DNA of 64,000 nucleotides, from assembly GCA_028293325.1 (NCBI GenBank), contig JAQGPA010000179.1, forward strand, positions 1 to 64,000, read 5' to 3'. Numbering within the stretch: position 1 is the stretch's first letter; every line of letters begins with the position of its first letter. The DNA comes from Pedosphaera sp. (GTDB lineage: Bacteria > Verrucomicrobiota > Verrucomicrobiia > Limisphaerales > Pedosphaeraceae). Of this stretch, positions 8,523 through 16,796 are shown piece by piece. Below the pieces are notes generated by a model that was not told where the DNA came from, ran no database searches, and saw only the letters and a list, made by a program, of their open reading frames with translations. A program made the translations under genes and the position numbers.

Positions 8523-9505
8523 ACTTTCCTTTAAATGTCTATTCGGCGGCCCTGGCTGGCGCATTCATCGCGTCGCTGCTATCGCTGCCGTTATGGCGGC
8601 GACTCTGCCAGCGCGCGGGGCTGGTGGACGATCCCGGGCATCGCAAGATTCATGAGACGCCCACGCCGCTGGCGGGCGGCTTTACGGTGTTAACGGGAAT
8701 GATCGTGCCTTTGTTAATTGGCGCGGCGGCATTGCAGTGGAATTTTCCGGGACCGAAACTGGCGGAACGATTGCTGAATTACGGATTGAACCATCGTGTG
8801 TTTGAGTTGGGCGCCATAGTATTGGGGGCGGTTGGCATGGTGGTGCTGGGCTGGCTGGATGACAAATATGAATTGCGACCGTCGATTAAGTTTGGCGGGC
8901 AATTGTTGATCGCCTTCCTGGTGGCAGCGGCAAAAGTGCGCATCACGCTGTTCGTTCACAGCGAGGTTTTTAGTTATGCCATCACGATCCTGTGGATATT
9001 GACGGTGATCAACGCCTTCAATTTCATGGATAACATGAACGGGCTTTGCGCCGGCCTGGGCGCGATTGGCACCTGGTATTTTGCGGTGGTGGCGGCCATC
9101 GATGGACAATATCTGGTGGCGGTGATGGCGTTGGTGGCGTGCGGGGCGCTGCTTGGCTTCCTGCCTTATAATTTTCCGCGGGCGAGCGCGTTTTTGGGTG
9201 ATGCGGGGAGTCATTTAATCGGTTACCTGCTGGCGGTGATGGCCATCCTGCCGCATTTCTATACGCCGCAACATCCGAGCGTGTGGGCGGTTTTTACGCC
9301 GCTGCTGATTTTGGCAATTCCGCTGGGCGATCTGGCGTGGGTGGTGATGTTGCGATGGCGGTTGGGTCAGCCATTTTATGTGGGCGATAACAATCATCTT
9401 TCGCATCGGCTGGTGAAGAAGGGTTTGAGCCGGCAGAGCGCGGTGCTGGTCATCTGGCTGCTGGCGACCGTATTGGGCGGCGTGGCGCTGTTGAACGCAT
9501 TTTGA
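8519..9505 (+). CDS. MraY/WecA-family polyprenyl-phosphate glycosyl-1-phosphate transferase
   Basis: A 328-residue integral membrane enzyme with about ten hydrophobic segments and the family signatures in order. RKIHETPTPLAGG is the first cytoplasmic loop, GWLDDKYELRPS holds the Mg2+-binding Asp pair, and NAFNFMDNMNGL, FLGDAGSHLIGY and the HLSHRLVKKG basic loop follow. The start is GTG 8519, overlapping the GT4 stop. It transfers a sugar-1-phosphate from a UDP-sugar to undecaprenyl phosphate and so begins a cell-surface glycan. The full MraY-specific context of mur genes is absent, so a WecA/TagO-like role is more likely than peptidoglycan lipid I synthesis. Its stop codon abuts the stop of the convergent ClC gene with no gap. 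Confidence 0.9.
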   Translation: MNFPLNVYSAALAGAFIASLLSLPLWRRLCQRAGLVDDPGHRKIHETPTPLAGGFTVLTGMIVPLLIGAAALQWNFPGPKLAERLLNYGLNHRVFELGAIVLGAVGMVVLGWLDDKYELRPSIKFGGQLLIAFLVAAAKVRITLFVHSEVFSYAITILWILTVINAFNFMDNMNGLCAGLGAIGTWYFAVVAAIDGQYLVAVMALVACGALLGFLPYNFPRASAFLGDAGSHLIGYLLAVMAILPHFYTPQHPSVWAVFTPLLILAIPLGDLAWVVMLRWRLGQPFYVGDNNHLSHRLVKKGLSRQSAVLVIWLLATVLGGVALLNAF

Positions 9506-11353
9506 TCAGGACAACTCGGCAGGAGCGGCAGCCGCCTGGCTGCGAGAGGCAATGGCTTCGGAAAGCAAGCCCAACACTTCGGCGCGGACCACGGCACCGA
9601 CGAGTCGATTTTCGGCAAGGGAGTTGACGACGGGGACGTTCCGTTGCTCGCTGGTGAGCATGATGGGCAGAGTGTCGAGCAAGAGTTGGTTGGGCGTCAC
9701 ACACGGCGGCGCCGGACGCATGACGTCGTAGGCGATTACCGCCATCATTTCCGGGCCGGCAGTCAGATATTCCTTCAAATCCTGCAAGGCGACCATGCCG
9801 ATCAATTGATACTTGGCATCCACCACGGGCAGGAAGTTATTGGCGCTGGTGAGGAAACGGTCGGCAATCTCCTGCAAACTGGCGGTTTCGCGCAACGGCG
9901 GGATTGGCGCGCGCATGAGGTCACCGACGGTCTGCTCGGTGGCGGAGCCGGGACGCAGGTTTTCGCGATCGACCATGAGGCCCTTGTTGCGGAGGGGCTG
10001 GGTGTAAATGGATTCGGGATGCAACCGCCGGGCGATGAGCGTGGAAACGACGCAGGCGAGCATGAGCGGCGGCATGAGGGAATAATTCAAGGAGATTTCA
10101 AAAATCATGATCATGGCCAGCAACGGGGAACGGGTGGTGGCGGCGAGCATGCTCCCCATGCCGACGAGAGCGAAGGCGCCCACGGGCAGTTCGGTCCCCT
10201 GCCCTACGTCATGCAACGCGGTGCCGAAGATGGAACCGAGGGCGGCACCGAGAAAGAGCGTGGGAGTGAAAACGCCGCCGACGGCCCCGGAGCCGACGGT
10301 GCTGAGCGTGGCCAGCAGTTTGGCGCAGAACAATCCCACCAGAAAGAGAATGGGAAATTTATTACCCAGGAATGTTTCCTGGAGAATCGAATTGGTGACG
10401 GTATAGCCATTGCCCAAGGCCTGGGGGTAGCCGAGGGCGATGAGGCCGACGAGCAGGCCGCCCAGCATCATGCGGAGATGAATCGGCAGCGGGAGTTTTT
10501 TGAAAGCCTCTTCGAAATAATTAAGCATCTTGAGGAACAGAGCGCCGACCAGGCCGCTGACAATGCCGAGGACGAGAAACCACGGCAGCTTGACCAGGCT
10601 GGTGAAATCGAATTGCGGAACGTTGTACCAAGGCTTCAGGCCGAAGAAGCTGCGGGAGACGATGGCGGCGATGACGGAGGAAAAAACCAGGGGCGCGAAC
10701 AAATTCATGGAGAAATTGCCGAGCACAATGAGAGCGGCAAAGACTGCGCCGGCAATGGGGGCATTGTAGGCGGCGGAAATGCCCGAGGCCGCACCGCAAG
10801 CGACCAGCAAGCGGAGACGGTAGGGTTGCCAATGCGCGAGCTGTCCCCACTTGGAGGCGAAGGTGGCGGCAAGATGCGTGATGGCGCCTTCGCGTCCGAT
10901 GGAGGCGCCGCTGCCAATGCTTAACAGCGAGGAGATGGCCTTGACAATGGCGGTGCGGAAGGGCAACCGGCCGTCGCTAACCACGACGACTTCGAGGATG
11001 TTGCTGGAGCCTTGCTGGCCGACGAGCCGCAGTCCCCAGTAGAGCACAATGCCAGCGGCCAAACCGCCAATAGTGGGTATGAGGAGGCGTTCCCAATGAG
11101 GAATCCGATCGGCGAGGTCAACGGGATCGCCAACCTGACCGAAGAAGATTTTTTCGCCCAAGCCGATGCAATAATGAAAGACAAGGTTGACGAGGCCGCC
11201 GATGACACCAACGCCACCCGCGAGCACCAGATGGAACGCTTCCTCGCTGAACCAGATCTTTTCCCGGATGCGGAGGGCGCGTTGCCAGTGTCGTCGTGCG
11301 AACGCATGCCAGCCAGCCAGAAGGAGTTCCAATTTTATTAGGACAGACCGCAC
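9506..11353 (-). CDS. ClC-family chloride channel/antiporter with CBS domains
   Basis: A 615-residue protein. Residues 40-445 form the ClC transmembrane core with the selectivity motifs GSGASIGREGA (carrying the gating Glu), GSGAVGGVFTPTLFLGAALG and a Tyr-containing C-terminal helix region. Residues 460-600 hold two CBS domains, the first with VGDLMRAPIPPL and the second with YDVMRPAPP, which usually bind adenine nucleotides. It moves Cl- across the inner membrane, either as a channel or in exchange for H+. I cannot assign the mode from the sequence alone. It is transcribed alone, convergent with the glycan cluster. Confidence 0.93.
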   Translation of the reverse strand: MRSVLIKLELLLAGWHAFARRHWQRALRIREKIWFSEEAFHLVLAGGVGVIGGLVNLVFHYCIGLGEKIFFGQVGDPVDLADRIPHWERLLIPTIGGLAAGIVLYWGLRLVGQQGSSNILEVVVVSDGRLPFRTAIVKAISSLLSIGSGASIGREGAITHLAATFASKWGQLAHWQPYRLRLLVACGAASGISAAYNAPIAGAVFAALIVLGNFSMNLFAPLVFSSVIAAIVSRSFFGLKPWYNVPQFDFTSLVKLPWFLVLGIVSGLVGALFLKMLNYFEEAFKKLPLPIHLRMMLGGLLVGLIALGYPQALGNGYTVTNSILQETFLGNKFPILFLVGLFCAKLLATLSTVGSGAVGGVFTPTLFLGAALGSIFGTALHDVGQGTELPVGAFALVGMGSMLAATTRSPLLAMIMIFEISLNYSLMPPLMLACVVSTLIARRLHPESIYTQPLRNKGLMVDRENLRPGSATEQTVGDLMRAPIPPLRETASLQEIADRFLTSANNFLPVVDAKYQLIGMVALQDLKEYLTAGPEMMAVIAYDVMRPAPPCVTPNQLLLDTLPIMLTSEQRNVPVVNSLAENRLVGAVVRAEVLGLLSEAIASRSQAAAAPAELS

Positions 11354-11482
11354 TGTAGTTACATTACGTAGTTTCTGCAGTTAAACAACTCCGAACACGT
11401 AGGACGAATGTAAGAGGGTTTAACCGGTCGTTGCCCAAATGGCTGACTCCTCAACCGGCCGGAATTGGTTCAGGCTGGGGTC

Positions 11483-11713
11483 ATGAAAGTATTAATTCAG
11501 AACGCGGAAGACCAAAAGTATCTTAACGGCCAGAATGAATGGACGGCGGCGGCAACTGAAGCCAGGGATTTCCGGATGACGTCGAGCGCCTACCGCGTGG
11601 CGCAGGCCAAACCAATTCAGGGTTTTCACGTTGTTTTCTATTTCGCCGATTTGAATTACTCGATCAATGTGATGGAAGGCAAGGGAGCGGGAGTGCTGAC
11701 CGCACCGATGTGA
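11483..11713 (+). CDS. hypothetical protein, 76 aa
   Basis: A small soluble protein starting at MKVLIQNAEDQKYL. The frame extends six codons further upstream, but ATG 11483 gives the more natural start. It has a mixed alpha/beta composition with a central FHVVFYFADLNYSINV strand pair and no membrane segment or signal peptide. I do not recognise the family. It stands between the divergent ClC gene and an AT-rich gap. Codon use is like that of the neighbours, so I think it is a real gene, but its function cannot be stated. Confidence 0.5.
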   Translation: MKVLIQNAEDQKYLNGQNEWTAAATEARDFRMTSSAYRVAQAKPIQGFHVVFYFADLNYSINVMEGKGAGVLTAPM

Positions 11714-12011
11714 AGCAGGCGAAAGTCGGGGTGTGAAAAGTTATTCACAGGCCCAAGTGATAATTTTCTGCGCAATTCCTTAGGCAAACAGCCCCAGCGA
11801 TAAAGTTATTCACCGAAAGACAATTTCACGGCTGAGAATTCTCAATGAATTGGTGGAAGTTTTGTTCGTCGGATTAATTACGGAAGCGAGTTTTTGTCAT
11901 GAATTTAATGGTTTTTTCTTGTTTTGTTTTTGTGCCCATGGTATCCTCTTTTTGTACTGCGAGTTGTACCTCTTCTAACTGCAGTGTCGGTGTCGGCCTG
12001 TTTTTAATTTT
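11714..12011. other. AT-rich intergenic stretch
   Basis: This holds no convincing gene. Two copies of a TTATTCAC motif occur at 11741-11749 (TTATTCACA, matching the DnaA-box pattern TTATNCACA) and 11806-11814 (last base differs). The right half is rich in T and leads into a small membrane-protein ORF. Confidence 0.4.
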
Positions 12012-12239
12012 ATGGATCTTGACCATATCAGGCACTCTGTCGCATCGCTCCAACAGGGGCTGTTTCAGGATAATATCCTGCTTGGGTGCACTATTCTTGG
12101 CTTGCTCTGCCTCGCCTTTCTTGCGGCAGTCCTGATTGATTCGTTTGTGCGCTGGAAGAGGCGCGTGCGGCGGAAAGCACGTCTTGAACAACGTCTGCGC
12201 GAGGCGAGTGAGATTGGTAGTCTCGTCAATACACAGTAA
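12012..12239 (+). CDS. predicted small single-pass membrane protein, 75 aa
   Basis: The protein has a polar N-terminus of about 20 residues, then one strong hydrophobic segment (about residues 22-43, LLGCTILGLLCLAFLAAVL), then a very basic tail (FVRWKRRVRRKARLEQRLREA). By the positive-inside rule this gives N-out, C-in topology. It has no recognisable Shine-Dalgarno and no known family. A protein of similar plan occurs at 29412. Overlapping frames on both strands are also open, so the gene call is moderate. Its stop lies about 75 bp before the terminator of the convergent propeller gene. Confidence 0.4.
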   Translation: MDLDHIRHSVASLQQGLFQDNILLGCTILGLLCLAFLAAVLIDSFVRWKRRVRRKARLEQRLREASEIGSLVNTQ

Positions 12240-12313
12240 CGGCATTCGCCTTTCGCGCGCGGAATTTGCAATCCCCGCCTGGCGTTGCTGATAAGAACTT
12301 CGCGTGCTTGAAC

Positions 12314-12347
12314 GCAAAAAAAGCTGGAGGCGATTACCTCCAGCTTT
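12314..12347 (-). terminator. Rho-independent terminator of the YncE-like gene
   Basis: A perfect 11-bp inverted repeat (AAAGCTGGAGG and its complement, 12320-12330 and 12337-12347) with a 6-nt loop. Read on the minus strand it is followed by a run of seven T. It lies about 28 bp after the stop of the minus-strand propeller gene. Confidence 0.92.
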
Positions 12348-12374
12348 CGCTTGTACCCGATTAAATTATTTCGC

Positions 12375-13355
12375 TTACTCGCCGGGAGTGAATGGCTGGG
12401 CGAAGCTTTGTTCGCCCTTGGGGTAGGCGAGCCAGACGGTGTGGGTCTTGGTATCAATCGCAATGCTGCGGGCGCCGACAGCGCCGTCCACTTCACCGAG
12501 CGGGGTTAATTTCTCGCCTTCAACGCCGAGGATGGTGATTTTGCCTGCGGCGTTCGGGAAGTAGGCGCGGTGCTGTTTGCCATCATAGGCCATTTCGTCG
12601 GTCTTGGTGACGGTGTCCGCAACGGCGAGGATCTTGCCGGTGGAGCGGCTCATGAGCACGGCCTTGCCACCACCGCCAGTAATCAGCACGGTGTCGCCAT
12701 CAGCTTGATAAGCAATGCCGTGAGGATTGGTGGCGGGTGCGACGGGATAGGAGGCCACAACCGCATTGCTGGCGAGGTCGATGACGGAAACGACATTGGC
12801 GGCTTTGACGACTTGATACGCCTTTTTGTTTTTGTAATCAAAAACGAGATCTTCCATGCCTTTGCCGGGAAGAATGATGGTGTTGACGATTTTCTTCGCG
12901 GCGGGGTCGATGACCCAGAGTTCGCCGGCGGTGTCATTGCAAACGTAAGCCATGCTGGTGGCGGGATTGAAGTTCATCAAGTCCGCGGCAGCCGGAAGCG
13001 TGACTTCGCCAATGACTTCGAGCTTCTTGGAATCGATGATGGCCATGTGAGGCGGAGCGCTGACGCTGACGAAGTAGAGGCCGTTTTTGGAATCGACGGC
13101 GGCATCCTGGGCGGCGCCAGTGGGAATGCTCTTGAGCAGTTTGTGGGTATCGAGATCGATGATGTCGAGAGACTTGTTTTCGGTATGGGCGAGCAGGAGG
13201 CGGCGGCCCTTGGAATCGGCGCGGATGAAATCGAATTTGCCTTTGGCATTATCAATGAGGACGGGATCACCCGGCTTGAGTGAAGCGGCATTGGTGGATA
13301 GTGTCGCGGCGACATATAAAAAGGCGAGCGCCACGGAGATTTGAATTTTCTTCAT
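12375..13355 (-). CDS. YncE-like secreted beta-propeller protein
   Basis: A 326-residue protein from ATG 13355, the start that places a signal peptide at the N-terminus (MKKIQISVALAFLYVAA, cleavage near ATLSTNAA). The mature part contains repeated four-stranded blades of about 42 residues with recurring patterns such as DIIDLDTHKLLKSI, MAIIDSKKLEVIGEV and VSVIDLASNAVVASY. These are characteristic of the YVTN/YncE seven-bladed family. It is probably periplasmic or exported. Such proteins often bind ligands or partners, but no active site is visible. It is followed by a strong terminator, so it is a single-gene unit. Confidence 0.85.
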   Translation of the reverse strand: MKKIQISVALAFLYVAATLSTNAASLKPGDPVLIDNAKGKFDFIRADSKGRRLLLAHTENKSLDIIDLDTHKLLKSIPTGAAQDAAVDSKNGLYFVSVSAPPHMAIIDSKKLEVIGEVTLPAAADLMNFNPATSMAYVCNDTAGELWVIDPAAKKIVNTIILPGKGMEDLVFDYKNKKAYQVVKAANVVSVIDLASNAVVASYPVAPATNPHGIAYQADGDTVLITGGGGKAVLMSRSTGKILAVADTVTKTDEMAYDGKQHRAYFPNAAGKITILGVEGEKLTPLGEVDGAVGARSIAIDTKTHTVWLAYPKGEQSFAQPFTPGE

Positions 13356-13379
13356 ACCATTTCTTGGGTTGGATGTCAT

Positions 13380-13678
13380 AACGGTCTAGGTGCTCCATGT
13401 ATGACATCGGCGGGGAGGGAAGAAAGAATTTTATGAATTATGAACAAGAATTAATTTTGGGGGTGCTTCCGCACTGGCAATGTGAGGCGCGGAGTGGGTG
13501 CGACGGGATTGTTCAACGACGGATGCACACAGGAACTATGGAATTAGGAGTTTAACCGCAGATAACCGCAGATTAACGGGTGGATGCCCCAAGAACCAGA
13601 AGCCCGCTGTGCATTGACTGGCCTGGGCGGCGCTCGTTCTGCGCAGGTTGGAGATGAAACTAAGCAGCCTCTTTTACA
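13380..13678. other. intergenic region; right part is a decayed repeat of the DUF4236 upstream region
   Basis: Bases 13380-13549 hold nothing I recognise beyond the presumed promoter of the propeller gene. From 13550 (GTTTAACCGCAG) to 13678 the sequence aligns, with many substitutions and similar length, to 14394-14528, the region directly upstream of the intact DUF4236 gene. Confidence 0.55.
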
Positions 13679-13831
13679 ATGACACGCCCGGGATATTATT
13701 TCCGTAAATCGGCCAACCCGGGGTTGTTCGGGGTGAACTTGGGCAGATTCGGAAACTGTTGCCCGCTGGGCGCGCGCGTGTTTCGCACGGTGGAGACGGA
13801 ATGGGGGTTTCTCGAAATCATATCAGATTGA
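13679..13831 (+). pseudogene. decayed 5' copy of the DUF4236 gene
   Basis: The plus-strand reading from ATG 13679 gives 50 codons. The first 43 align with the N-terminus of the intact DUF4236 protein at 14529: GYYFRKSANPGLFGVNL against GFYYRKSVSLGPFRVNL, and later ARVFRT against GRGFRT. The glycine-rich core is lost and the frame ends at TGA 13831. The upstream 130 bp is also duplicated. It is probably an old tandem duplicate that has decayed. It lies antisense to the last quarter of the minus-strand ORF ending at 13696. Confidence 0.65.
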
Positions 13832-14184
13832 AAAAGTGCGGTCATCATTGCCAGCCAAAGCAAGGCTGTGAAAACCAGCAAACGGATCATGAATTTCCGG
13901 CTGCGGGCAATCTTGACCTGGCAGGGCTCCAGCCATGAAGCGTCCAGCAGCCAGTGAACGCGCAACCATGAAAAGGAATCAAAGCCCGTAACCCACCGAT
14001 AGTTATCCGAAATGAAGCCCTCCGCAGCGAGTTCGCGGATGAAATAGAGCTTGCGTTGTTCGGAAAAAGTATTTCGCGTGGCCCGGATGACCACCTCAGC
14101 TGCCAATTCCTCCACGAGGATCAAAGTGTCAAGTTGAGGAAAGTAGAATTCGAATTGCCCGGTTGAATTTTTCTTTAGCATCAT
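13696..14184 (-). CDS. hypothetical protein with one membrane segment, 162 aa
   Basis: Residues 1-100 are soluble (FYFPQLDTLILVEELAAEVVIRAT at the start, then a Trp-rich patch), residues about 103-123 form a hydrophobic segment (FMIRLLVFTALLWLAMMTALF), and a 40-residue polar tail follows. No family is recognised. The tail from about residue 125 is read antisense through the decayed DUF4236 copy, so the original protein probably ended differently and the present C-terminus is recent. The frame is open and the first 120 residues look like a real protein. Confidence 0.55.
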   Translation of the reverse strand: MMLKKNSTGQFEFYFPQLDTLILVEELAAEVVIRATRNTFSEQRKLYFIRELAAEGFISDNYRWVTGFDSFSWLRVHWLLDASWLEPCQVKIARSRKFMIRLLVFTALLWLAMMTALFQSDMISRNPHSVSTVRNTRAPSGQQFPNLPKFTPNNPGLADLRK

Positions 14185-14528
14185 AACTACCTCCGATTCA
14201 GCAGACCCATCTTATTGTGACATAAGGCGGCAATGAAATGGCCACAATCTTCAAAGGAAAACAACGAGCGCATCCGATCCATTTCATTTTCCCAACTTAG
14301 CAGTGAATGAATCACGATGATGATTAAAATGGCGTGAGAAGGCGTTAAGAATTTATTAAAGCCACGGGCAAGGGAAGAACTGCAGGATTGAAAGTTTAAC
14401 CGCAGATGGACGGATGAACGCAGATGCAAAGTCCGAAAGCCATAATCCCGTTGTGATTTGACTTGTCAGAGCCCGGCTGCTTCTGCGCACACTTGGAAAA
14501 GACAAAGAGCATATCCAGCTCACACATC

Positions 14529-14789
14529 ATGGGTTTTTACTATCGCAAATCAGTGAGTCTGGGACCGTTCCGGGTGAACTTGAACAAATCGGGTGTCGGT
14601 TACTCGGTGGGCGGGCGCGGGTTTCGCACGGGTATGTCGGCGCGCGGAAAACGTTATAGCACTTTTAACATTCCGGGAACGGGTGTGGGTTATCGGACGT
14701 CGGGCAAATCCGGCTCGGGGTCAGGATGTTTGGTGTTGCTGTTCGGTGTGGTGGGGGGCGCGGGAATTATTATCTGGAAACTTCTATGA
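14529..14789 (+). CDS. DUF4236 domain protein, 86 aa
   Basis: The protein begins MGFYYRKSVSLGPFRVNLNK and carries the glycine-rich DUF4236 pattern (SGVGYSVGGRGFRTG and IPGTGVGYRTSG). A C-terminal hydrophobic segment follows (residues about 66-84, CLVLLFGVVGGAGIIIW). DUF4236 proteins are short and of unknown function, and are often found at the N-terminus of membrane or mobile-region proteins. ATG 14529 is chosen because the homology begins exactly there. Its TGA stop overlaps the next ATG (ATGA), so the two genes are translationally coupled. Confidence 0.8.
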   Translation: MGFYYRKSVSLGPFRVNLNKSGVGYSVGGRGFRTGMSARGKRYSTFNIPGTGVGYRTSGKSGSGSGCLVLLFGVVGGAGIIIWKLL

Positions 14790-15079
14790 TTACTTGGAAA
14801 CGGACTTTACGGACATCGACTTCGGAACGTTTTTTGGCGTTAAAAGATGGCCAGGATGCGGCGGCGGTGGATTTGCATTATCTGGCCAATGGAACGGTGA
14901 GCGGCACGGTGATTTTGCTTAAGCATGCGGGCTGGAAAGAGGAGGATGTGCCCAAGCTGTTGGCGTCGCTGGATGAAGATTTTCTGCCCGAGGTGGATTT
15001 GGCGCATGGGACGCTGACTTATACGGTGGTGATGGGCGAGGTTTGGGGGAATTACGAGGCGGCGCAGGCGGAGGGATGA
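14786..15079 (+). CDS. hypothetical protein coupled to DUF4236, 97 aa
   Basis: This starts at ATG 14786 inside the stop of the DUF4236 gene. The protein is small, soluble and acidic (VDLHYLANGTVSGTVILLK near residue 28, then EEDVPKLLASLDEDFLPEVDL) and ends GNYEAAQAEG. I do not recognise a family. A decayed copy of its 3' end is present at 18768, ending QYDAAQAEW, and the downstream 80 bp is duplicated as well. The DUF4236/97-aa pair therefore behaves as a unit that has been copied within this region. Confidence 0.6.
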   Translation: MITWKRTLRTSTSERFLALKDGQDAAAVDLHYLANGTVSGTVILLKHAGWKEEDVPKLLASLDEDFLPEVDLAHGTLTYTVVMGEVWGNYEAAQAEG

Positions 15080-15160
15080 TGGGAAAGGTGGGCTTTTGAT
15101 GATTGGGCTTGCGTTAGTTACGCGAATTATTCATATAAGTGCGTATCTCAAGGCACCTCT

Positions 15161-15997
15161 ATGACATCCATACCGAAAAAGGTTGAAGACCGACTGATCG
15201 CAAGCCTGAAACGTTTTCAGCCAATACTCGGCTCAGCCAAAGCACGGGATGTTAACGAGTCTGATACAGTAATTATTGTCACCGATATGATCTCGGAGGT
15301 CTTTGGTTTTGATAAGTACACTGATATTTCATCAGAGCACGCCATTCGTGGAACTTTTTGTGACTTGGCCATCAACATTGAGGGGAAAATTCAGCTTCTG
15401 GTTGAGGTAAAGGCCATTGGCTTGGAGCTCAAGGATAATCACGTCAAACAGGCTGTGGATTATGCCGCAAACAAGGGCGTGGACTGGGTCATTCTTACCA
15501 ATGGCACGAATTGGAGAATGTATAAAATCTCCTTCGGTAAACCTATTGACCAGGAACTGGTCCTTGAGATTGATTTTTTAAAGCTGAATCTAAAAAACGA
15601 CGACGATATCGACACTCTATATCTTCTGACCAAAGAAGGCTGGCAAAAACAAGTCATGGTTGATTATGCGGTTCAAAAGCAGGCGTTGAGCCGGTTCTTC
15701 ATCGCAGGAATGGTTTTATCAGACCCAGTTTTGGATGTAATACGCAAGGAACTCAAGAAGACTTGTCCAGATGTTAAAATTAAGAATGAGCAAATTCAAT
15801 CGGTCCTGCTGCAAGAAGTTCTGAAGAGGGATGTAGTTGAAGGTGAGAAGGCTGAAGATGCCAAGAAAAAGATTTCAAGAGCAATGTCCCGCTCGTTGCA
15901 TGCACGTGATTCAAAAGTAGATGGGGCAAATCCCAGTATAGTTACACCGGCCATCTGCCCTACCCCACCAGAATCCACCACGACCGCACCGGGCTAA
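15161..15997 (+). CDS. type I restriction HsdR N-terminal-like PD-(D/E)XK nuclease domain protein
   Basis: A 278-residue stand-alone protein. The first 130 residues carry the nuclease core of type I restriction R subunits: Asp68 in GTFCDLAI, Glu82-x-Lys84 in LLVEVKA, and the Q-x3-Y motif at 97-101 (QAVDY), followed by WVILTNGTNWRMY. There is no helicase/translocase domain, so it is not a full HsdR, which is about 1000 residues. Residues 140-250 are helical and charged, and the last 30 are Pro/Thr-rich. Base composition is AT-richer than the neighbours. It precedes a K+ channel gene by about 30 bp on the same strand. DNA cleavage is suggested by the intact catalytic residues but is not proven. 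Confidence 0.8.
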   Translation: MTSIPKKVEDRLIASLKRFQPILGSAKARDVNESDTVIIVTDMISEVFGFDKYTDISSEHAIRGTFCDLAINIEGKIQLLVEVKAIGLELKDNHVKQAVDYAANKGVDWVILTNGTNWRMYKISFGKPIDQELVLEIDFLKLNLKNDDDIDTLYLLTKEGWQKQVMVDYAVQKQALSRFFIAGMVLSDPVLDVIRKELKKTCPDVKIKNEQIQSVLLQEVLKRDVVEGEKAEDAKKKISRAMSRSLHARDSKVDGANPSIVTPAICPTPPESTTTAPG

Positions 15998-16028
15998 ATC
16001 CGGATTGAGACATTGGAGCGCTGCCCCC

Positions 16029-16796
16029 ATGCAACCAGCCACTAGTGAACTGACGGTTACTCCTCACCATGAAAAGCTCACTTGGCTTCAATTCATCATC
16101 CTGGTTTTGTCAGTATATGTCCTCGGTGCGGTATTCGTCCAAACCGTTGTAAAATTGTCGCCGGAAACGAATCTGCTCTTGGATGACATTGATTCACTTG
16201 TCTGCCTGGTTTTCTTATATGATTTCTTCGTGCATTTGTACAAAGCCCCTTCCAAGAAAGCTTTTTTAAAGTGGGGCTGGTTGGATTTCATTTCCAGCAT
16301 TCCAATGCTAGGAATTTTTCGCTGGGCACGTGTAACAAGGGTGGTCCGCATTTTGCGACTCCTGAGAGCTTTCCGGTCATCCAAAATCCTGATCACCCAC
16401 TTGTTTCAGCATCGCGCCAGTGGAACGCTCGCAACAGTCAGCCTGATCTCGAGCATTCTCGTGATCTTTTCTTCCATTGCCATCATGCATGTTGAAATAG
16501 AACCGACCTCAAACATCAAAACCCCGGGCGATGCTTTATGGTGGGCCTTTACAACAGTAACAACCGTTGGCTATGGAGATAAATACCCTGTCACGATGGA
16601 GGGAAGAATGGTCGCGGTCGTCTTGATGATCGCAGGGGTCGGTTTGTTTGCAACCTTCACGGGTTTTATTTCAAGTTTCTTCCTTGAATCTGCCCAGAAG
16701 AAAAACGAAACCGATATCAAAGAGCTGCTCAACGAGATAAAACTGCTCCATGAAAAAGTTGACTCCTTCAGTATTTCCAAGGACAAGCGGTCATAA
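16029..16796 (+). CDS. voltage-gated potassium channel (Kv-type, six membrane segments)
   Basis: 255 residues from ATG 16029; an in-frame TTG at 16005 is possible but less likely. It has a complete Kv architecture. S1 lies near residues 20-42, S2 near 57-72, S3 near 84-96, and S4 at 98-116 carries regularly spaced arginines (RWARVTRVVRILRLLRAFR). S5 is near 134-153. The pore loop contains the selectivity filter TVGYGD (179-184), and S6 lies at 195-219. A charged coiled-coil tail ends the protein. It conducts K+ across the inner membrane. It probably shares a transcript with the upstream nuclease-domain gene, which is an unusual partner for a channel. Confidence 0.92.
   Translation: MQPATSELTVTPHHEKLTWLQFIILVLSVYVLGAVFVQTVVKLSPETNLLLDDIDSLVCLVFLYDFFVHLYKAPSKKAFLKWGWLDFISSIPMLGIFRWARVTRVVRILRLLRAFRSSKILITHLFQHRASGTLATVSLISSILVIFSSIAIMHVEIEPTSNIKTPGDALWWAFTTVTTVGYGDKYPVTMEGRMVAVVLMIAGVGLFATFTGFISSFFLESAQKKNETDIKELLNEIKLLHEKVDSFSISKDKRS

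Noticed and set aside
9644-10924. Long open frame of 426 codons on the plus strand
   Set aside because: It is the reverse shadow of the ClC channel gene. Composition is Gly/Glu/Gln-rich and matches no family, whereas the minus strand is a complete ClC protein.
11741-11814. Two DnaA-box-like TTATTCAC motifs, with a further TTATTCACG at 18850
   Set aside because: They are too few and too scattered for an origin, and no dnaA, dnaN or gidA gene is near. Chance is likely in AT-rich DNA.
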